DNA from: Patella vulgata
Taxonomy: Eukaryota > Mollusca > Gastropoda > Patellidae
DNA: 64,000 nucleotides
Reading direction: 5' to 3'
NCBI RefSeq assembly: GCF_932274485.2
Contig: NC_065882.2
Span: forward strand, 39,464,593 to 39,528,592
The position numbers were made by a program, and so were the translations under genes. The notes below the pieces were generated by a model, which did not search any database, had not been told where the DNA came from, and saw only the letters and a list, made by a program, of their open reading frames with translations. Positions 32,208-41,602 of the stretch are shown here, one piece after another. Numbering within the stretch: position 1 is the first letter of the stretch; each line of letters begins with the position of its first letter.

Positions 32208-32625
32208 CATTAGTGGAACAGATAAGAGCATTTTTTGGGAAGAATCGTGCAAATGATGATACAAGCATCAAATTTGGCACAATTGTTCTCCAAGGGATAC
32301 TTATCAAATCTGCCCGATTGGCCAATTGAAAATCCAAGATGGCCGCCATTTTTCAAGATGGCCGCCAAAATGGCCACCCGAAGTTGATGTTTTGCTTAGA
32401 AATATTTGTAGTTGTCCGATTTGCATAATCTAAGTGTCGATTCCTATGTTTTAAAGCCTGCTGAACTACATTTTCCTGTTCAAAAAGCACTCAGAGACAT
32501 ATTTTTCTCACTTCGCATGTTTATTCATGAGTTTCATACGTTTGCATGTATTTGGAATGTAAGGGGTGTGTGGGGTGTAGTGTTAGAGGTAGTACCTTTG
32601 TACAGATCGTACGGGACTTATGACA

Positions 32626-33702
32626 CTGGATGAACACTCGGACTAGGTGTAGGTCACAATGCAAGAACCCAGTTGTATCCCATACAGGAAAGGGCCCATT
32701 ATACATTACATAGTGTATAGTGTACATAATGAATATAGTGTGTATAGTGTATAGTGTATAGTTCTATAGAGTACATACATAGTAGGTAAATAGTGTACAT
32801 ACATTACATACATATACATAACAGAGTGGTAAAAGGATAAACCCTCGACCCTGAACGAAGTCTGCAACTCCTCGATCCCAGAACCTTCTTCTAGTCTTGC
32901 AGGGTCTAGATTGATTGGTAGTGCATTGTGTGAGTGAAACAGGTTCATATATCCATCATCCCCTCTTCTGGCAGGGTTGGCCCGGGGAGATTTTAGTTCT
33001 TTCCTTACTTCCTGACAAAGGCAACACTTAGTTCAGGGCCCTGTTTCACAAAAACTTAAATCTCCTTAAAGTCATCTTAAGCTAAAATTCCATCCTAACT
33101 TAAGATAGATAAAATCCACTAAAATAATATTGTAAGTTAAAATTGTATCTTAACTTAAAATAGTGGCGTTTCACAAAACTATTTTAGGGACAATTTTAAC
33201 TAAAATAAATTTTAACTTAGGACAGCTGTCAACAACTCCTAACTTAAAATCACAACATTACCAAACATTCATTAGAGCTACGTTGTGAGATCTATTGCGA
33301 CATATAGATATATTTGGAATAATGATAATATTGCCAATGGCCCGGGTTACATAATTTAAACATACTATCATTCACAAAAATAATTTTCATTCAACTTCTT
33401 TTCATTGCATAGGAAATATAGCTGCGGCTCACTCGCTTATTTTAATGTAAGGCAATATAAGCAATTAGATGACGCCCCAAATTAAAACCCCAAGAACAAA
33501 AAAACCCTCAAAACCCCAGTTACTATTTTATATATTACCATGATTCAAGTATAATTATACTATTTTCAAATAATTAATAGACCAAAAACAAAAAAGCCCT
33601 AAAAAAATCTAAACCCACTTCATATCTAATGTCAAAAAAATATCTTTGTAGGCCTACTATTGTTTAAAATGAGAGTGTGTGTGTGTGTGGGGGGGGGGGG
33701 GT
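32626..33702. other. Foldback interior, left part
   Basis: Contains a TATAGTGTATAGTGTACAT-type low-complexity zone (32700-32820) and an AT-rich stretch with repeated TTAACTTAAAAT/ATTTTAACTAAAAT motifs (33040-33250) that look like an old MITE (GTTTCACAAAAACTTAA start). A GT/G run lies at 33674-33701. No gene. Confidence 0.4.
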
Positions 33703-33715
33703 CATTTCGGGACTA

Positions 33716-34003
33716 GGGAGAGAGAGAGAGAGAGAAATGGAGTTTAACGTCCACTCAACACAAACTAGGTCATTTCGGGACTAACATATGGTTTAATTTT
33801 ATTTCAATAATTCGCTTGCGCGTAGGGGTCTTTAGCAGTGGGAGGAAACCGGAGGACCCGAAGAAAACCCACGAGGTTGGACAGGCGACCCTACTCCTTG
33901 TCACGTACAACCGGGGATTCGAAACCACGCCAGTCGACTCAATGACAGACTTTATGATACAGCGCGCGCACGCTAACCATTCAGCCATCCAACCCCCCCC
34001 CCC
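33716..34003 (-). mobile_element. SINE-A, inner copy, tRNA-headed
   Basis: On the minus strand the head reads GGATGGCTGAATGGTTAGC (A-box-like) and GGTTTCGAATCCCCGG (B box), then a body with CCTCCGGTTTCCTCCCAC and a tail GTGGACGTTAAACTCCATTT plus CTCTCT. It is flanked by a 13-bp duplication, CATTTCGGGACTA (33703-33715, 34004-34016), which is itself SINE-A body sequence: this copy landed in an older SINE-A. The long frame reading through here is not a gene. Confidence 0.85.
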
Positions 34004-34145
34004 CATTTCGGGACTAACACATGGTTCAATTTTATTTGAATAATTCGCTTGCGCGTAGGGGTCTTTAGTAATGGGAAGAAACCGGAGGACCCGGAGAAAA
34101 CCCACGACCCTACTCCCTGTCACGTACAACCGGGGATTCAAAACC
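34004..34145 (-). mobile_element. SINE-A, outer partial copy
   Basis: Body of an older SINE-A on the minus strand (CGTAGGGGTCTTTAG..., GGAGGACCCGGAGAAAACCC) cut at the tRNA head near 34145. It was the target of the inner SINE-A. Confidence 0.75.
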
Positions 34146-34939
34146 CCGTCGGTCCTATAATACTAGATACGCCATATGCAAAGTATTTATGGTTTCGGGG
34201 TTATGATGATTTTTATAGGAGCCAAGGGTATTTTATATTGGGAAAAATCATTTTAATTTAGTAAGATAAATAGGCATTATCCAATAAGGAGTGTGGCACT
34301 TTGGCATTTTCAAATTATTATTGAAAGGGTCCATGGGACTGACATTTCAAATCTAGGCATCGGAACATTGGTTATTTCGTGTATTACTTGTAGTTTAAAA
34401 GTTATTAAATACTTTTAAAATTCGACAATACTTTAGTGTAGAGTAATCGTTTGAGTCAGAAATATCACATGTTTGTGACAATTTCTCAATAGTTTATGTT
34501 ATCCAAAATACCATAAAACTACGAAATGCAAGCGATTTAGTTTATCGATACGGATTGTTTCCAAAGAAGCCTGCGAGTAAATCAAATGCCAAGGTCACGA
34601 AAGCGACATGCAAGTTCAAGGCCAATCAACTGATACATATCAAAACGAATAACAAGACTGTCTGACCATGTGCAGACATTGTTACAACGTATGAAACCCT
34701 CCTCGTTGGTATTGTAACGGTTAGTTCAACCTGGCAACAGTTTTCAGTTCCAAAGCGTGTATGCTTACACCCTAAGTGCCCTCACCGGAATTGTGCACTG
34801 CGCGAGCGCAAGCAATTTTAACTAAAATCTATTAAAATTGCATTTTAATTTACAATCGATCTTATTGAAACGCATAAAATTTAAAATTTCAGTTTGATTT
34901 TAGTTAAAATCTATTTTAATGATTTTAGTTTAGTTTTAG
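34146..34939. other. Foldback interior, right part
   Basis: AT-rich and unassigned; near 34815-34930 TTTTAGTTAAAATCTATTTTA motifs mirror those at 33.1-33.25 kb, suggesting an inner pair of inverted repeats. Confidence 0.35.
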
Positions 34940-35156
34940 TGCGATCTGTACAAAGGTACTACTCCTAACACTACACCTATACACCCCTTACATTGCAAAG
35001 ACATGCAAACCAAACGTATGAAACTCGTGAATAAACATGCGAAGTGAGAAAAATATGTCTCGGAGTGTGAAGAAAGACAGACAATCAATCGTGCTTTTAA
35101 TGTAAATTTGTTATAGAAATTAAAATAGATATGTATATTGTGTATATATATATATA

Positions 35157-35856
35157 CTCTTTAAATCAAACTAGGGGATATTGAAATGCAAATACTTATG
35201 CAGATTGTGATATATGATAAATAGTCATGGACACTTGACATGCTTTGAGAGTATGTTCACAAATGAAGAACTTATCGCCCCAACAGAACCACTGAGCTGC
35301 ACATGCCACACGCAATAGCGCCATACACGTGGGAGGGGTTCATTGTCAAATTTGACACTTCAAGGAAGGGTTGATGAAAACTGTCGCGTGCTGGTTTATC
35401 TATCCATGTTTGCTTTCCTATCGGTTCTTACATAAGATTTACTGTTTAGAGTATCTTTGCTTTAGTGTGTTACGTTTAATTTGATCGGAAGACGTGTTCG
35501 TCGACGTCAACTGACAACACTGCAAGAATTGGCCGTGGCAATGCAAGAGGAGTGGGTCAGATTGCCCCAAATCGTGATTGGACGGTTGATTAGGAGCATG
35601 CCACGACGAATTGCTGAATGTCTGAGGATTGGTGGATCAATTACTCATTATTTAGGAAAATATCAAAAACGTCCCGTTTTCTCTTTGCGAGTGAAATGGG
35701 GCCGTCAGATAAGACGTCCATATGAACTGTTTATGTTCATGTGTAGGCAATTGACCTGTTATTAACATACACTGGTTAGCCTACCCCTAACAAAAACAGC
35801 AGTGCATTTCCGCAGTTTTTTATTGTTTCTGAATATCCCCTACTTTTTTTGAAGAG
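35157..35856 (+). mobile_element. Tc1/mariner-like element, internally deleted
   Basis: 700 bp between TA dinucleotides. The left end CTCTTTAAATCAAACTAGGG and right-end complement CTCTTCAAAAAAAGTAGGG, both followed by GATATT, are inverted repeats of ~26 bp. It contains only the last part of a transposase. It interrupts the right arm of the foldback element, whose sequence resumes after TATATAAAAAATATGTCTC. Confidence 0.8.
35481..35657 (+). pseudogene. Tc1-like transposase C-terminal fragment
   Basis: Reads LTTLQELAVAMQEEWVRLP then IVIGRLIRSMPRRIAECL and RIGGSITHY. L-I-x-S-M-P-R-R-I followed by a GG-x-T/S-x-Y close is the C-terminus of Tc1-family transposases. The DNA-binding paired domain and the DDE core are missing. 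Confidence 0.8.
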
Positions 35857-36020
35857 TATATATAAAAAATATGTCTCAGAGTGTTGTTCCTGTGAAAATA
35901 TGTCTCTGAGTGCTTTTTGAACAGGAAAATGTAGTTCAGCAGGCTTTAAAACATAGGAATCGACACTTAGATTATGCAAATCGGACAACTACAAATATTT
36001 CTAAGCAAAACATCAACATC

Positions 36021-36395
36021 GGGTGGGGACCACGTGGCTAAGTGGGTAAGACGCTGGCTCGCTAGCCTGGAGGTCGGGTGTTCGATCCCTGCATTGGTCG
36101 AGAAAGTTCATCCAGATTTTCCGGCTTGGTTTCCCCTTGTCAGTGATGCAGGACGGAGGGCCTGACAAGGACAGCTGTCTAGTCGTTCGGATGGGACGAA
36201 AAAACGAAGTCCCGTGTACACATTGGCGTGCACGTAAAAGATCCCTTGGCAGTTGGAATTCGATATAAGTGTAGGCCGTAGCGCCGCTGCCCGGGCAAAA
36301 TTTCCCTCATAGCACACTGTATGGCGTATGCCCGTCTTCATTAGCCCCGGTTAGGAGCAGAACAGTAGGGCGTTAAACCCCATTTCATTTCAACT
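36021..36395 (+). mobile_element. SINE-B, tRNA-headed, 14-bp TSD
   Basis: The head reads GTGGCTAAGTGGGTAAGACG (A box) and GGTCGGGTGTTCGATCCC (B box), then GTACACATTGGCGTGCACGT, ATAGCACACTGTATGGCGTA and the tail AGGGCGTTAAACCCCATTTC. It is flanked by TCAACATCGGGTGG / TCAACTTCGGGTGG. The RNA polymerase III boxes are intact, so it could still be transcribed. Confidence 0.85.
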
Positions 36396-36473
36396 TCGGG
36401 TGGCCATTTTGGCGGCCATCTTGAAAAATGACCGCCATCTTGGATTTTCAATTGGCCAATCGGGCAGATTTGA

Positions 36474-36980
36474 TTAGTAACCCTTGGAGAACAATTGTGC
36501 CAAATTTGATGCTCGTACCATCATTTGCACGATTCTGCTGTTATCTGCCCCACTACATGGTTTTATCATGGTAATCTTCTCAATAATTCTTTCTATATCT
36601 TCCGATTTTGTGATAATAGATGGTTCATTAATATGAATAGTTTTAAGGTTCATACCTTCTATAAATAGCTGGTACTCCATTCTATTATCTATTTTCACAC
36701 AATGTGATATCTAAAAAAAAAAAATTAATTTAAAACAATTGTGCCAAATTTGATGCTCGTATCATCATTTGCACGATTCTGCTGTTATCTGCCCCACTAC
36801 ATGGTTTTATCATGGCAATCTTCTTAATAATTCTTTTTATATCTTCCGATTTTGTGATAATAGATGGTTCATTAATATGAATAGTTTTAAGGTTCATACC
36901 TTCTATAAATAGCTGGTACTCCATTCTATTATCTATTTTCACACAATGTGATATCTAAAAAAAAAAAAATTAATTTAAAT
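36474..36980 (-). repeat. 244-bp tandem duplication of a P-like exon
   Basis: 36474-36710 and 36736-36954 both read ISHCVKIDNRMEYQLFIEGM..., ITKSEDIERIIEKI, MIKPCSG after a poly-T/AG acceptor, 244 bp apart. Each copy carries the outer ~75 bp of the foldback element, so the duplication came after that insertion. Differences are few (for example E to K in IERIIEKI), so it is recent. Confidence 0.8.
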
Positions 36981-37103
36981 TTATTACTGCTGTACACCTG
37001 TCAACTATTTTGTTAGATCTACTTTAGATGTACATCGATAATTTTGGTTTACAAGAGGTTCAAACATAAAGCTTTAACGCCAAAGAAAAAAAGGGAAATA
37101 TAC

Positions 37104-38198
37104 CTTCATATCTGTATGCCTGTATTTAACAACATCTACCCCATTTTCATGTTGCGTAACAAACCAACCAGGTATGGTATGAAGGGTATTCAGAACAGTC
37201 TCTTTTGTGATAACTGTCTGAGTTGCTTTAAATTCTTCAGGTTCAGTTGTCAACTTTTAAGCTACAATTAAAGGAGCCACGTCTTTAAATCAATATCATC
37301 CACAGGCTTTGCCATTGCAAACACGACCTATTGGTCAATTTAAATCAACATTGATATTGTTATCTTACCGTGAAAAGTTGGGCTAATGATATCCAATATC
37401 AAAGACAAAATGAAAATTATAAAATTGGCAGACAAATCATGTGCCAGACCAGAAAACTTTTTTCAGATCTGTGCTAATCTTATATAGTTTTCTGTAATAT
37501 GCTTAAGACTCGCGTTACCTGTGTGATTTAAAATTTTTTACGTGTGTGACCCCTGGGATGTGAAATGTAAAGTTGTCTGATTAGGAGACTGATGGATATA
37601 AAACATAAAATCAAATTAATATCATATGTATTAGCCATGTGAACTCTCTAAAGGAGAATCATGAACCAATAATCAATACAATAAGATTGAAAAGTACAAG
37701 TTTTTGATTTGTGTCACTAAAAACAAAATTTAATATATGAATGTAAAAGAAAATATTGTTTAAAGGTAATCAACATGTAAATTACAATTCATAAACCATG
37801 TAAAGTTAACATTGTTCAAAGGCTTATCAAGTGAAATATCAATAATATTAATATCCCACTGGTTAATTATCAATAATATCCCACTGGCTTATGATGTCAT
37901 AGTTATTAAGTATAACGTATCACACATCCTATGACTTTTTGTACAAGTAGTTATGAATTGTAATTAATAGTTGAATACCTTGAAATTATATTTTAAAATA
38001 ATGTTAGGTGTATAACACAAATCAAGCACTTGTATTTTCAATTTTATTGTACAGACTCAAATGAATATCTTGAAATATAATTACTGTGTCGGTTTAATCT
38101 GTAATTAAAACTTATATAGATTTTTGGTAATCTATCCATTCATCAGAAAGGATAGTTTTACCAAATTGTTTCGTGAGTGACATGTAATTTTCAATTAT
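37104..38198 (-). pseudogene. P-like transposase, linker exons
   Basis: Two candidate exons. 38112-38198 (acceptor TTTGTAG) reads IIENYMSLTKQFGKTIL, SDEWIDYQKSI with an unclear donor. 37104-37253 reads TTEPEEFKATQTVITKET, then IPGWFVTQHENGVDVVKY and ends RHTDMK at a GTATAT donor. The GW-F/Y-V phrase precedes the helix-turn-helix in related proteins. 37254-38111 is otherwise non-coding and AT-rich, consistent with an intron. Confidence 0.5.
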
Positions 38199-38682
38199 CT
38201 ACAAATAAAAATTAAAAATATAATTTCCTTTTGTATATTTTTTACCTTATAAATTTTAGACAGAACTACAAGTCTGTTAGAGATTACATTTGAGTTTGTT
38301 TGGAAAAGGTAATTTGTATTCTGGACATGTACTATAAAGTATGGTAATCCAGTTCTGTCATGAAATTTATTTTTTTATGAAATTTGTGTATTATCAATGA
38401 CATTTTGGTATTTTAAAATGGTACCGTAATGAATATGTTCTTTGGGAAAAATAAGTGTTTTGTGTTATTTTAATATATCTAATTTTCTGAAGAGTCGCCC
38501 AACACAAGAATTAGATCTATGTTTAGTAAATACGAAGGTCTTTGTATGAAGTTAGATGTATATCTAGCCTATATCGATGTGTTGGCTGTGCAGTCAACCA
38601 ATATTCAATACATTGTTTTGTGTATTTGTATAAATACAATCATGTTAAATTTAGGGAAAAAAAGAGACAGAAAAATACTAAC

Positions 38683-39075
38683 GGGTGATCTTCTTTGAGC
38701 AATTTTCTTTTCGGAAGACTTATGTGGTATATGTTTGGTAGGTAAACTATTTTCCAACAGAACTCTTTTTCCAGTTGATTCTGTAAAATATCAATCATAT
38801 TAAATTACACTATATATAATACAAAAGAAAGTATGATTCTGATAAGAAGGGAGTTCAAAATTTGATATATAATAAAGTTATTACATTAAATTTTAAAATC
38901 TAGGGTCTGCATTTTTTTTTTTTTTTTTTTGTTTGTACCAGACTACAAAACTATACTTACAATTTTCTTTGAAACAAGTATCCTCAAAATGACGAGAACA
39001 GATTGTAGCAGACTCTGGATTGAAACTGCTATCAATCCTGTTTATAATGCTGATTAACTTCTTCTCCCAAAAAAA
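38683..39075 (-). pseudogene. P-like transposase, THAP-domain exons
   Basis: Exon 38961-39075 reads KLISIINRIDSSFNPESAT then ICSRHFEDTCFKEN and ends at a GTAAGT donor. C-S-x-H-F is the second half of the C2CH zinc site of THAP DNA-binding domains. The next exon, 38683-38780 (acceptor TTTTACAG), reads STGKRVLLENSLPTKHIPHK, the THAP tail with its conserved leucine-proline stretch. Joining phase 1 to phase 0 as seen would make a TAA at the junction. The first Cys pair is not seen; an ATT microsatellite occupies the place where the first exon would be. Confidence 0.65.
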
Positions 39076-39129
39076 TAAATATAACTTATCTTAATAAGTA
39101 AAGGTAAATTAGTCTATACTGTACTCTAT

Positions 39130-39270
39130 CACAATATTATTATTATTATTATTATTATTATTACTGTAATCTATGACGGCCGTTATCACGATATTATTAT
39201 TATTATTATTATGGTTATCTATGACGGTCCGTAGTGTCGGCTGCTAGACCGGAAGTACCCCCCCCCCCGG
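39130..39270. repeat. ATT microsatellites and C-run
   Basis: (ATT)n at about 39131-39164 and 39192-39213, C-run at 39258-39267. They lie where the first exon of the P-like transposase would be. Confidence 0.85.
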
Positions 39271-39550
39271 CGCAATTTCACGTAAAGGATTGTACACGAG
39301 TTGGCAATCATATCACATGTCTTGAACTCTTTTTTGCTGTCTATACTGTTAAAAGCTTACACGGTACCACACACTTTTTATTTCGTTTATAGGCCTACTT
39401 TTATAGCTTACAGTGAAGTGCCTGCGCGATTTTAAAATTCTAAGCACAATATTAGAAAATGTTCTCCCTGAAGCCTAAAAATCAAGGCTCTCTCACTGAT
39501 CCGTGAGAGAAGGACAAATAGGCGTGTGAAAAAAAATAAACACTTCAATC

Positions 39551-39799
39551 GTGGGAAATTCTTTGAAACGAGAGAAGCGCCTTGTAAGCGTATGGCAGGG
39601 AAAGTGTCGACAACTCTTCTCCGAACAGTGCACAGAGGCCAAGAAAACGGCGTGGCAGGCCGAGCGGTACCTCCAGAAACTGTTGCGGCAAACCCGCCGC
39701 GAGCTCCGTCGATTACAGGCCCTGGAGCTCGACCAGCATAGAGAGAGGTGGTTGGACCTCTATCGGCTACAGGCTGATGGAGTACTACCCCTACCGTAA
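39551..39799 (+). CDS. Basic helical ORF, 82 codons, unknown
   Basis: MGNSLKREKRLVSVWQGKCR..., a highly charged, Arg/Leu/Gln-rich and probably wholly helical protein (AERYLQKLLRQTRRELRRLQ, HRERWLDLYRLQADG). GC content is clearly higher than in the flanks. 9 bp after the stop lies a perfect 9-bp hairpin (39808-39838). I cannot name a family. It opens a ~2-kb island of compact ORFs with their own TATA motifs, a style reminiscent of DNA-virus or virus-like genes; a chance ORF is the alternative. Confidence 0.4.
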   Translation: MGNSLKREKRLVSVWQGKCRQLFSEQCTEAKKTAWQAERYLQKLLRQTRRELRRLQALELDQHRERWLDLYRLQADGVLPLP

Positions 39800-39807
39800 C
39801 CCCTACC

Positions 39808-39838
39808 GCCTTACAGTCTATACCCTCGGCTGTAAGGC
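39808..39838 (+). terminator. Perfect 9-bp hairpin after the basic ORF
   Basis: GCCTTACAG / CTGTAAGGC with a 13-base loop, 9 bp downstream of the 39799 stop. Possible RNA 3'-end or stability element. Confidence 0.45.
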
Positions 39839-39987
39839 AAACCTGAAAACAACAAAAAAAAACCCAAACAGAAACAAACAATCTATAGTGCTGCGACACT
39901 TGGTGATCCGATTTGGAGCATATTACATTCGTGCCTGATTTTTAATGTTTTTAGTATACATTTTAAATTGATTGATTTCTGTAGGTC

Positions 39988-40091
39988 AAGAAGGGTGCTC
40001 TCTATGAGGTCCGCGCTGAGGGGGCTCGGAGATCTCGATCCTATTATATTGCATAAAAGGCCAGCCGTTCGCGCTTTTTTGTCAATCCATC
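39988..40091 (+). promoter_or_regulatory. Core promoter module, copy 1
   Basis: CTCTCTATGAGGTCCGCGCT, GAGGGGGCTCGGAGATCTCG, ATCCTATTATATTGCATAAA and CGCGCTTTTTTGTC run to the ATG at 40092. GCATAAAAGG is a TATA-like box ~35 bp before the ATG, so the leader would be very short. An almost identical module precedes the ATG at 40798, and a piece (GGAGATCTCGATCCTATT) recurs at 40624. Confidence 0.65.
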
Positions 40092-40364
40092 ATGGGGTCT
40101 TACATTATGCTGGACGGCGATGAATGGTTTGAGGTGATGGAAGAGGTGTTGGTCATACCAGATAGTACAACACAAACTGCACCAGAAACTGTACCAGAAA
40201 CTGCACCAGAGACCGCCCTTGAGCCAACTGAACCTAATGTCATAGTCGTGAGCGATAGCGACAACGACGACGACGACGACCTTCGAGCCACTGGTCCACT
40301 CCGAAGATCCATTCTGGTCATATACACCGGCCACTCCACCGACACTATCGGCACCCCTATATGA
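40092..40364 (+). pseudogene. Acidic ORF 1 of the compact island (likely one break)
   Basis: An acidic frame, MGSYIMLDGDEWFEVMEEV..., with a PET-rich stretch (APETVPETAPETALEPTEP) and a DSDNDDDDD run. It follows a TATA module and precedes a histone-type 3' hairpin at 40493-40515. It resembles the second acidic ORF at 40798 in start (MxSYxM), acidity and upstream DNA, so the two are duplicates. No family recognised; possible virus-derived or orphan gene. It looks broken about once, so treat as a fossil. Confidence 0.4.
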
Positions 40365-40492
40365 CCCGTTTACGGGTACGTGGACGCTGAAGACTTGGTA
40401 CCAACCCATCACGCTATCCCGTACCAGGTACCAGGACGAGGACGATGCAGAGTTTATTAGACGTGTCCGCCTTGGTTAGGCGGTCAACCAAC

Positions 40493-40531
40493 CAACGGCC
40501 TTTTCAGGGCCACCAACTTATTCAGAAAGAG
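40493..40531 (+). terminator. Histone-type 3' stem-loop with purine-rich downstream element
   Basis: CAACGGCCTTTTCAGGGCC followed by ACCA matches the replication-dependent histone mRNA stem-loop context (consensus CAACGGCYCTTTTCAGRGCC then ACCA), one base short in the stem, and CAGAAAGAG follows 7 bases later, like the U7-binding element. No histone gene is nearby. Confidence 0.55.
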
Positions 40532-40682
40532 TTTTCATATTCTATTTTGATAATGAAATTAAATAGTGAACAAAATATCGATAGTTAAACGTGCTTATTT
40601 TGACGTCCGCGTTTGACGGCGTTCGGAGATCTCGATCCTATTTTTAGATCCTATTTCCCAATCCTTTTTTTTCTTAGGTCTA

Positions 40683-40797
40683 ATCATATAATTAAGAAGG
40701 GGCTCTCTATGAGGTCCGTGCTGAGGGGGCTCGGAAATTTCGATCCTATTATTTTGCATAAAAGGGTCGGCCGATCGCGCTTTTTTGTCATTTCATC
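40683..40797 (+). promoter_or_regulatory. Core promoter module, copy 2
   Basis: GGCTCTCTATGAGGTCCGTG, GAGGGGGCTCGGAAATTTCG, TTTTGCATAAAAGG and CGCGCTTTTTTGTC before the ATG at 40798; near-copy of 39988-40091. Confidence 0.65.
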
Positions 40798-40986
40798 ATG
40801 GATTCTTACAAGATGTTCGAAGACTGGTTGTTGGAAGAGGTGGTACTGGACGAAGAGATGCTGGGTGTACCAGAGACGGTAGAAGTCGGGACGACGGAAA
40901 CGATGGAAACCGACTACGAAGCAGATGACGAGGGAACCTACAGCGACCCATTCCTGGCCGATATGGATGACAAGATGTACAGTTAG
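40798..40986 (+). pseudogene. Acidic ORF 2 of the compact island (likely one break)
   Basis: MDSYKMFEDWLLEEVVLDEE..., strongly acidic (net charge very negative), with ETVEVGTTETMETDYEADDE. Paralogue of the ORF at 40092 by promoter and N-terminus. The island ends at a CRE/ETS promoter for the next gene. Function unknown; a transactivator-like acidic protein is only a guess. It seems broken about once. Confidence 0.4.
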
Positions 40987-41104
40987 TTGTATGAGGAGGC
41001 GTTCAGGCCGAACGCCTCCTCTGCGCCAGCTAGACCAACCACTCCACCACCGGATTCCATATTCGCGACATTCACTGAAGAGTTGGTACCAGCCCGACTG
41101 GGCC

Positions 41105-41530
41105 ACCAATGACGTCACGTATGACGTCATCACCGGAAGTGACCGCTGTATAACGTCATCGCCGGAAGTGACCGTTGCTAAGGATGACCGGAACATCAAT
41201 GTAGCAAGGCCCCCATATATTATTGATAGAAGGAACTAAATTTTCTAAGTATGACCATTTATTATTTTCCAAAGTAAACAAAGTCTACGGATTTTTCTGC
41301 GATCGCATAGTTTGGGCCACTCAGTTTCCAAATATAAAGCTGACCTCGGTGTGTAAATTGTGCATCCTGTGACAATTCTTGCTGCCATTGGCATTGGTGG
41401 ACACTCGATGATACCAGGACGCAGTACACGCCGATAGGTGGTGGTATGGTCAGGCATCCACTTCCTGTAAGCTGTCGAGTCACATGACGTCACAAAATGA
41501 TTTTCTTGTTGACGTTATGACGTCAACGGG
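41105..41530. promoter_or_regulatory. CRE/ETS-rich promoter region
   Basis: Four perfect TGACGTCA palindromes (41110-41117, 41122-41129, 41485-41492, 41518-41525) and two CCGGAAGTG ETS sites (41133, 41162), with further ACGTCA half sites, in about 420 bp that is GC-richer than its surroundings. It lies just upstream of exon 1 of the MULE/protease gene (41603) and of a minus-strand ORF that starts at 41483. CRE plus ETS is a typical housekeeping or germline promoter set in animals. Confidence 0.65.
41262..41483 (-). CDS. Divergent 73-codon ORF, unknown
   Basis: MTRQLTGSGCLTIPPPIGVY, ... GQLYIWKLSGPNYAIAEKSV, DFVYFGK. It starts two bases from a CRE palindrome and is divergent from the plus-strand gene. 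The G-V-Y strand phrase and terminal Y-F-G-K faintly recall the last strands of a TNF/C1q-like jelly roll, but this is not strong. An overlapping minus frame (41245-41493) is equally long. No signal peptide. Confidence 0.25.
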   Translation of the reverse strand: MTRQLTGSGCLTIPPPIGVYCVLVSSSVHQCQWQQELSQDAQFTHRGQLYIWKLSGPNYAIAEKSVDFVYFGK

Positions 41531-41602
41531 TCTTCCCGCAGACCCAAGCCTGCAGCGGCTCGTCCCGCCAAAAATGCACTTCTACTTATACGGCCATTAC
41601 GG

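Larger units (their letters stand above)
32211..36555. mobile_element. 4.3-kb foldback DNA transposon with nested insertions
   Basis: The left end TAGTGGAACAGATAAGAGCA and right end (reverse complement) TAGTGGGGCAGATAACAGCA are inverted repeats that extend inward for about 400 bp: 32211-32625 pairs with 36555 back to 35860 and 35065 back to 34940, after setting aside insertions. The flanks are a 3-bp CAT duplication (32208-32210, 36556-36558). It splits a P-like transposase exon precisely. Inside are two SINEs (33.7-34.15 kb), a Tc1-like element in the right arm and a SINE-B in the right arm. No transposase of its own is seen. Confidence 0.75.
24687..39075 (-). pseudogene. THAP-headed P-element-like transposase, ~12 exons, exploded
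   Basis: Minus-strand pieces with good splice borders line up in the order of P-element/THAP9 transposases: THAP (38961-39075, 38683-38780), a linker (38112-38198), 37104-37253, the first part of a large exon (36559-36710), the rest of that exon with coiled coil and helix-turn-helix (31562-32207), then 31168-31263, 30870-31078, 26380-26586, 26132-26275, 25003-25194 and 24687-24819. The C-terminal LKDRGGL part is not found on this strand. At least two in-frame stops (near 30894 and 26477), a likely third at the THAP exon junction, and about four frameshifts (near 32135, 32040, 31880, 31605) show that it is dead. A 4.3-kb foldback element splits one exon; a MITE and two long-TIR elements sit in introns. 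Confidence 0.7.

Noticed and set aside
33770-34141. 123-codon minus-strand ORF
   Set aside because: It is the read-through of two SINE-A copies (tRNA-like head, CCTCCGGTTTCC body), not a protein gene.
36021-36090. tRNA gene
   Set aside because: A and B boxes are present, but the sequence continues into a SINE body with a tail and a 14-bp TSD; the cloverleaf is not closed.
39432-39899. 155-codon minus-strand ORF with a hydrophobic start
   Set aside because: Antisense to the basic ORF at 39551-39799; composition reflects the GC-rich sense strand and no motif is visible.
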